A stretch of 64,000 nt of DNA. It comes from Bondarzewia mesenterica. Taxonomy: Eukaryota > Basidiomycota > Agaricomycetes > Russulales > Bondarzewiaceae. Made by a program: the position numbers and the translations under genes. The notes under the pieces were generated by a model that was not told the DNA's origin, ran no database searches, and worked only from the letters and a program-made list of their open reading frames with translations. This document shows positions 61,301 to 64,000 of this stretch, in pieces (position 1 is the first letter of the stretch; the number at the start of each line of letters is the position of its first letter). The stretch covers positions 1 to 64,000 of the forward strand of contig SGPL01000027.1 in the NCBI GenBank assembly GCA_004802705.1, written 5' to 3'.

Positions 61301-61626
61301 CTTTTCGATGGGCACTCGGGGGATGAACGGTGATGGGATGTATGTAGGGTGCGGTGTGCAAATGCTAAACTGGTAAAGACGCGAGCATGGGTGCTCTCGA
61401 ATCCGTTGTGAAGGGCGGCGGAGATTCGGAGCAGGGATGCAGTGTCAACTTTGTCGGTACGTGAGAGTCGATGTACAAGGTCGGAGATGCGGAGATGCGG
61501 GTGTGGATCGAAGGTTGCGTGTGGGTATAAGCAGCTGAAACACGCAGCGGAATCGGGACCAGTGCGTGGCCAGGCTCTTCGAAGGCGTGCATGAAGAAGA
61601 CGGCACACGTTGCGGGTGCGGCTGAT
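58395..61626. other. Gene-poor spacer
   Basis: 3.2 kb without a gene I can support. A frame at 60734-60960 on the plus strand followed by a GT-like donor could be part of a small gene, but I found no family or complete exon chain. It contains a tRNA-like remnant near 59650-59760 and several runs of A on the plus strand (59788-59795, 60141-60150, 60445-60454). Confidence 0.5.
59650..59755 (-). other. tRNA-like remnant (box A and box B resemblance)
   Basis: The minus strand has a good box B (GGTTCGATTCC) and, upstream, box-A-like TGGCCCGAGTGAAGTGG with a second similar motif (TGGACTAGTGG) further up. The T stem and 3' acceptor strand do not pair with any plausible 5' acceptor. I read it as a decayed tRNA gene or tRNA-derived element, not a working tRNA. 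Confidence 0.3.
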
Positions 61627-62433
61627 TCACGAGCGGGAAGAAGACGGCGGGGACGAGTGTAGGACTTCGATTCGCGGGCGAGCGCGTGTAGGAAGCGGCT
61701 TGATAGGTCGACTGGCCTTCGACAGGGTGCCGATCAGGTTGTCCGCGTCCGTGCCGTCCGAGTCCGAACTGGTCGAGTCTGACGAGGTCGAGTCCGAATC
61801 GGAGGAAGATGATTTGGGTGACGAGGAAGATGTTGATGTGCCTTCGTCTTCATCAGCGCTATCTGAATCCGAACTCAACGCATCGGTTTGAGAAGGCGCC
61901 TTGCTGCGTTGCTCGAAGACGCCCAATCCAAGATTCTGCGGAAAGCGGATCAAAGGGAAGAACAGATGGGTGCATGTGTCGAACGCGACGAACCATTTCG
62001 ATGAACTGCGATTCGTTTTGGCTCACATGCTCGATGTCTACACTCTGTGGGTCTCTTCTGGCCTGTTCGAACAGCTGACTGTTAGACGCTTCTAAAGCGG
62101 GAAGAAACGCTTGAACTCGGGATAAGACTGGAGCGAGAGATGTCATCGGAAGGATGGACATGGGAGGAAGGAACGGCCACGACCTACGTTCTGTCGGGGG
62201 GTCTACCAAGAACGTCTCCCTCTCTCCAAAATCAAATTTCATAAGATTGCTACACTCGTTCGAGGCATTGGAAGTATTCAGCGACTCGAGTATACGTTCT
62301 GAAGTCGGTACGAGCAGTGAATATCGTGGTAGCCAGATGGGACTCTTGACTTACGGAGCCTGTGTTGCCTGTCCTCATCCGTCTCCACTTCGAGAATATC
62401 TGTCGCCCCTTTCTTTTCATCTGAAGATGTCAT
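61627..62433 (-). CDS. NOPCHAP1/DUF4598-like protein
   Basis: Exons 62355-62433, 62188-62298, 61994-62127 and 61627-61935 join in frame to 210 residues. The centre carries the family-like block LLSRVQAFLPALEASNSQLF, ARRDPQSVDIEHV, ESQFIEMNLGLGVFE. This resembles fungal DUF4598 proteins and human NOPCHAP1, a cofactor that loads NOP58 for box C/D snoRNP assembly. The C-terminal third is an acidic Ser/Asp repeat (SSSSDSDSTSSDSTSSDSD) with a basic tail (TRARPRIEVL). Head-to-head with DUS1, 263 bases between start codons, so the two RNA-related genes may share a promoter. Confidence 0.72.
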
Positions 62434-62696
62434 GTTCAAAATTAAACGACGAAGCTGCGTCAAAAAGTAAGGATCCGAGAAAGAAGTGTTCTGAGTGTGT
62501 TCTGTCTTGCTCACTGCTCCTAAGAGAGCAGCAATGGCGGAGTGAGAAAAAGAAGTACTGACATGCGAGGTTCCATCAAAGCCCAATCTAGGGTTAGGAG
62601 CAATTCTCCCTTCATCGTCCGCTCCTTCAAGGCGAAAGTCTCAGGTTCAAAATTATACCTTTTCTCTTGCGCTCTTTGCGCAAAGCGACCGGAATT
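62434..62696. promoter_or_regulatory. Divergent promoter region, DUF4598-like and DUS1
   Basis: 263 bases separate the two start codons. This is short enough for a shared bidirectional promoter. No specific element called. Confidence 0.5.
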
Positions 62697-64000
62697 ATGA
62701 CCGTCACGCCGTCTCTCGCCTCTACTTCCTCTGTACCGCAGACCGCCTCTCGCAAGCTGCAAGGATACGAATTTTATCGGGAGGTGCTGGGAAGTCCAAA
62801 ATACATTGTCGCTCCAATGGTCGATCAAAGCGAGCTGGTGCGTTATTGAATTCCTTCTTTTGACTTTATGCGATTCAAATGTCTCCTCTATCCTGACTTC
62901 AGGCTTGGAGACGGCTTTCAAGACGATACGGTGCAGAGGTGAGTATACTTGAACACCTGCCTTTCATGCACTCACATTGCCTTACAGTTGGCATACACGC
63001 CCATGATCAACGCCAAAGTATGTGTCTAAAATTCTGTTTATTCTCAATGTTAATCCCCGCCCTCCTAGATGTTTGCTGGGTCACACCACAAAGGCTATCG
63101 CGAACAAGCCTTCAACACCGCCCTCGGCGAAGAAGGCGGACCAGGCGACCGTCCGCTCATCGTGCAATTCTGCGCCAACGATCCCGACAAGCTCCTTGCT
63201 TCTGCTCGCGTACTAGAGCCTCACTGCGATGCAATTGACATCAACCTCGGATGCCCGCAGGATATCGCCAAGAAAGGACGGTACGGGAGTTACTTGCAGG
63301 ATGACTGGGAGCTCATCTATAAACTCAGTAAGCTTTTTCCTCTTTACGTTCGCGTCATGGAAAGTGACGTGACTTGCGCAAGTCAACACGCTTCACTTGA
63401 ATCTGTCAATTCCCGTAACTGCGAAGTTCCGCGTTTTTCCATCGGTAGAGAAAACGGTCGAATATGCGAAGATGTTAGAGCGGGCTGGCGCTCAAATACT
63501 CACCTGTCACGGTAGAACTCGCGAACAGCGCGGCCATAACACTGTACGTCTTCCCCACTTTGTACGCACATCTCAAAATCTCGAACACAGGGCTGGGTAG
63601 GGACTGGCAGACTGGGCCAAGATTCGGGCAGTAAAAAACGCAGTTTCCGTACCCGTCTTCACCAACGGGAACATCCTATATCACAGAGATATCGAACAAT
63701 GTCTTGTCGAGACGGGGGCCGACGGCGTCATGTCCGCTGAAGGCCAGCTTTACAATGCCGCTCTTTTCGCCCCCTCTCTTTCCACCATTCCACGACTCTC
63801 CTCTTCCACGTCGCATGACCCGACTTCCTCATCAGGGGACACAGGCCTACATCCACCACATGCCCGCCTCGCTCTTGAATACCTCCAAATAGTCGACTCG
63901 TTGAAAACACCCACACCACTGAGTGCTGTCAAAGGCCACCTATTTAAAATCATGCGACCCGCGCTCGCCAAGGAGCCAGATTTGAGAGAAAAGATGGGTA
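62697..64000 (+). CDS. DUS1: tRNA-dihydrouridine synthase 1, 3' end outside window
   Basis: Reduces uridines 16/17 in the tRNA D loop using FMN and NADPH. Exons 62697-62837, 62903-62938, 62988-63017, 63069-63327, 63383-63543 and 63601 to beyond 64000. Motifs: [20 protein letters not shown] (FMN site), [44 protein letters not shown] with the catalytic Cys, [31 protein letters not shown] and [17 protein letters not shown]. About 310 residues are inside the window; the C-terminal part is cut by the edge. The ATG at 62697 is the first in frame with the conserved core. Confidence 0.95.

Noticed and set aside
1..64000. CRISPR arrays, prokaryotic operons, ribosome binding sites, riboswitches, rRNA genes.
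   Set aside because: None seen. The window is spliced eukaryotic nuclear DNA, so prokaryotic signal types do not apply.

Overview
The window is nuclear DNA of a basidiomycete fungus, most likely an Agaricomycete. Evidence: almost every gene is cut by short GT-AG introns of about 45-75 bases. Lineage-typical families are present: a Plavaka-type transposase, DUF6532-like and DUF6697-like proteins, and an SRPK-like kinase of the expanded mushroom type. Core proteins (acetyl-CoA carboxylase, ATIC, Dsk2, Dus1) read as fungal. I built gene models by hand from splice signals and frame continuity. N bases occur only between about 37.2 and 51.9 kb, which points to a lower-quality draft stretch there.

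Layout. 1.7-15.2 kb is a conserved housekeeping block: acetyl-CoA carboxylase (12 exons), an Sds3-like histone deacetylase complex subunit, an HDDC2-type HD-domain nucleotidase with two GC-AG introns, and, convergent to it, the bifunctional purine enzyme ATIC. 15.4-21.4 kb, all on the minus strand, holds a short-chain dehydrogenase with a one-base frameshift, a cytochrome P450 relic, an F-box/RCC1-repeat protein and a C2H2 zinc-finger protein. 21.9-27.2 kb is a gene graveyard: decayed pieces of a coiled-coil gene, an Est1/SMG7-family gene (two pieces in opposite orientations) and a Rai1/DXO decapping nuclease gene (internal deletion plus stops), with a nearly intact Tctex-type dynein light chain gene among them. 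28.0-31.1 kb is a Plavaka (CACTA-like) DNA transposon with one frameshift. It is followed by a 13-exon DUF6532-like gene, an AT-rich block and a strongly pyrimidine-skewed tract containing a proline-rich reading frame broken by a single stop.

36.9-46.9 kb holds a DUF6697-like gene, then three secretory-pathway genes: a probable GPI-anchored acid phosphatase, divergently a membrane-anchored multicopper oxidase (15 exons, one only 5 bases long), and tail-to-tail with it a large secreted DUF5695-like glycosidase candidate. 48.9-52.8 kb holds the ubiquitin receptor DSK2 and an unrecognised but clearly spliced 496-residue gene. 54.1-55.7 kb is a decayed SRPK-like kinase. 56.1-58.4 kb is a complete cytochrome P450. 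58.4-61.6 kb is gene-poor with a tRNA-like remnant. The window ends with a divergent pair: a NOPCHAP1/DUF4598-like factor and tRNA-dihydrouridine synthase 1, which runs off the right edge.

The housekeeping genes have no evident shared pathway. The only functional grouping that stands out is the extracellular enzyme trio. I found no CRISPR, operon or prokaryote-like system, and no convincing new multi-gene system. The best leads are the 5-base exon in the oxidase, paired GC-AG introns in one small gene, the split and inverted Est1 locus, and the unknown spliced gene.
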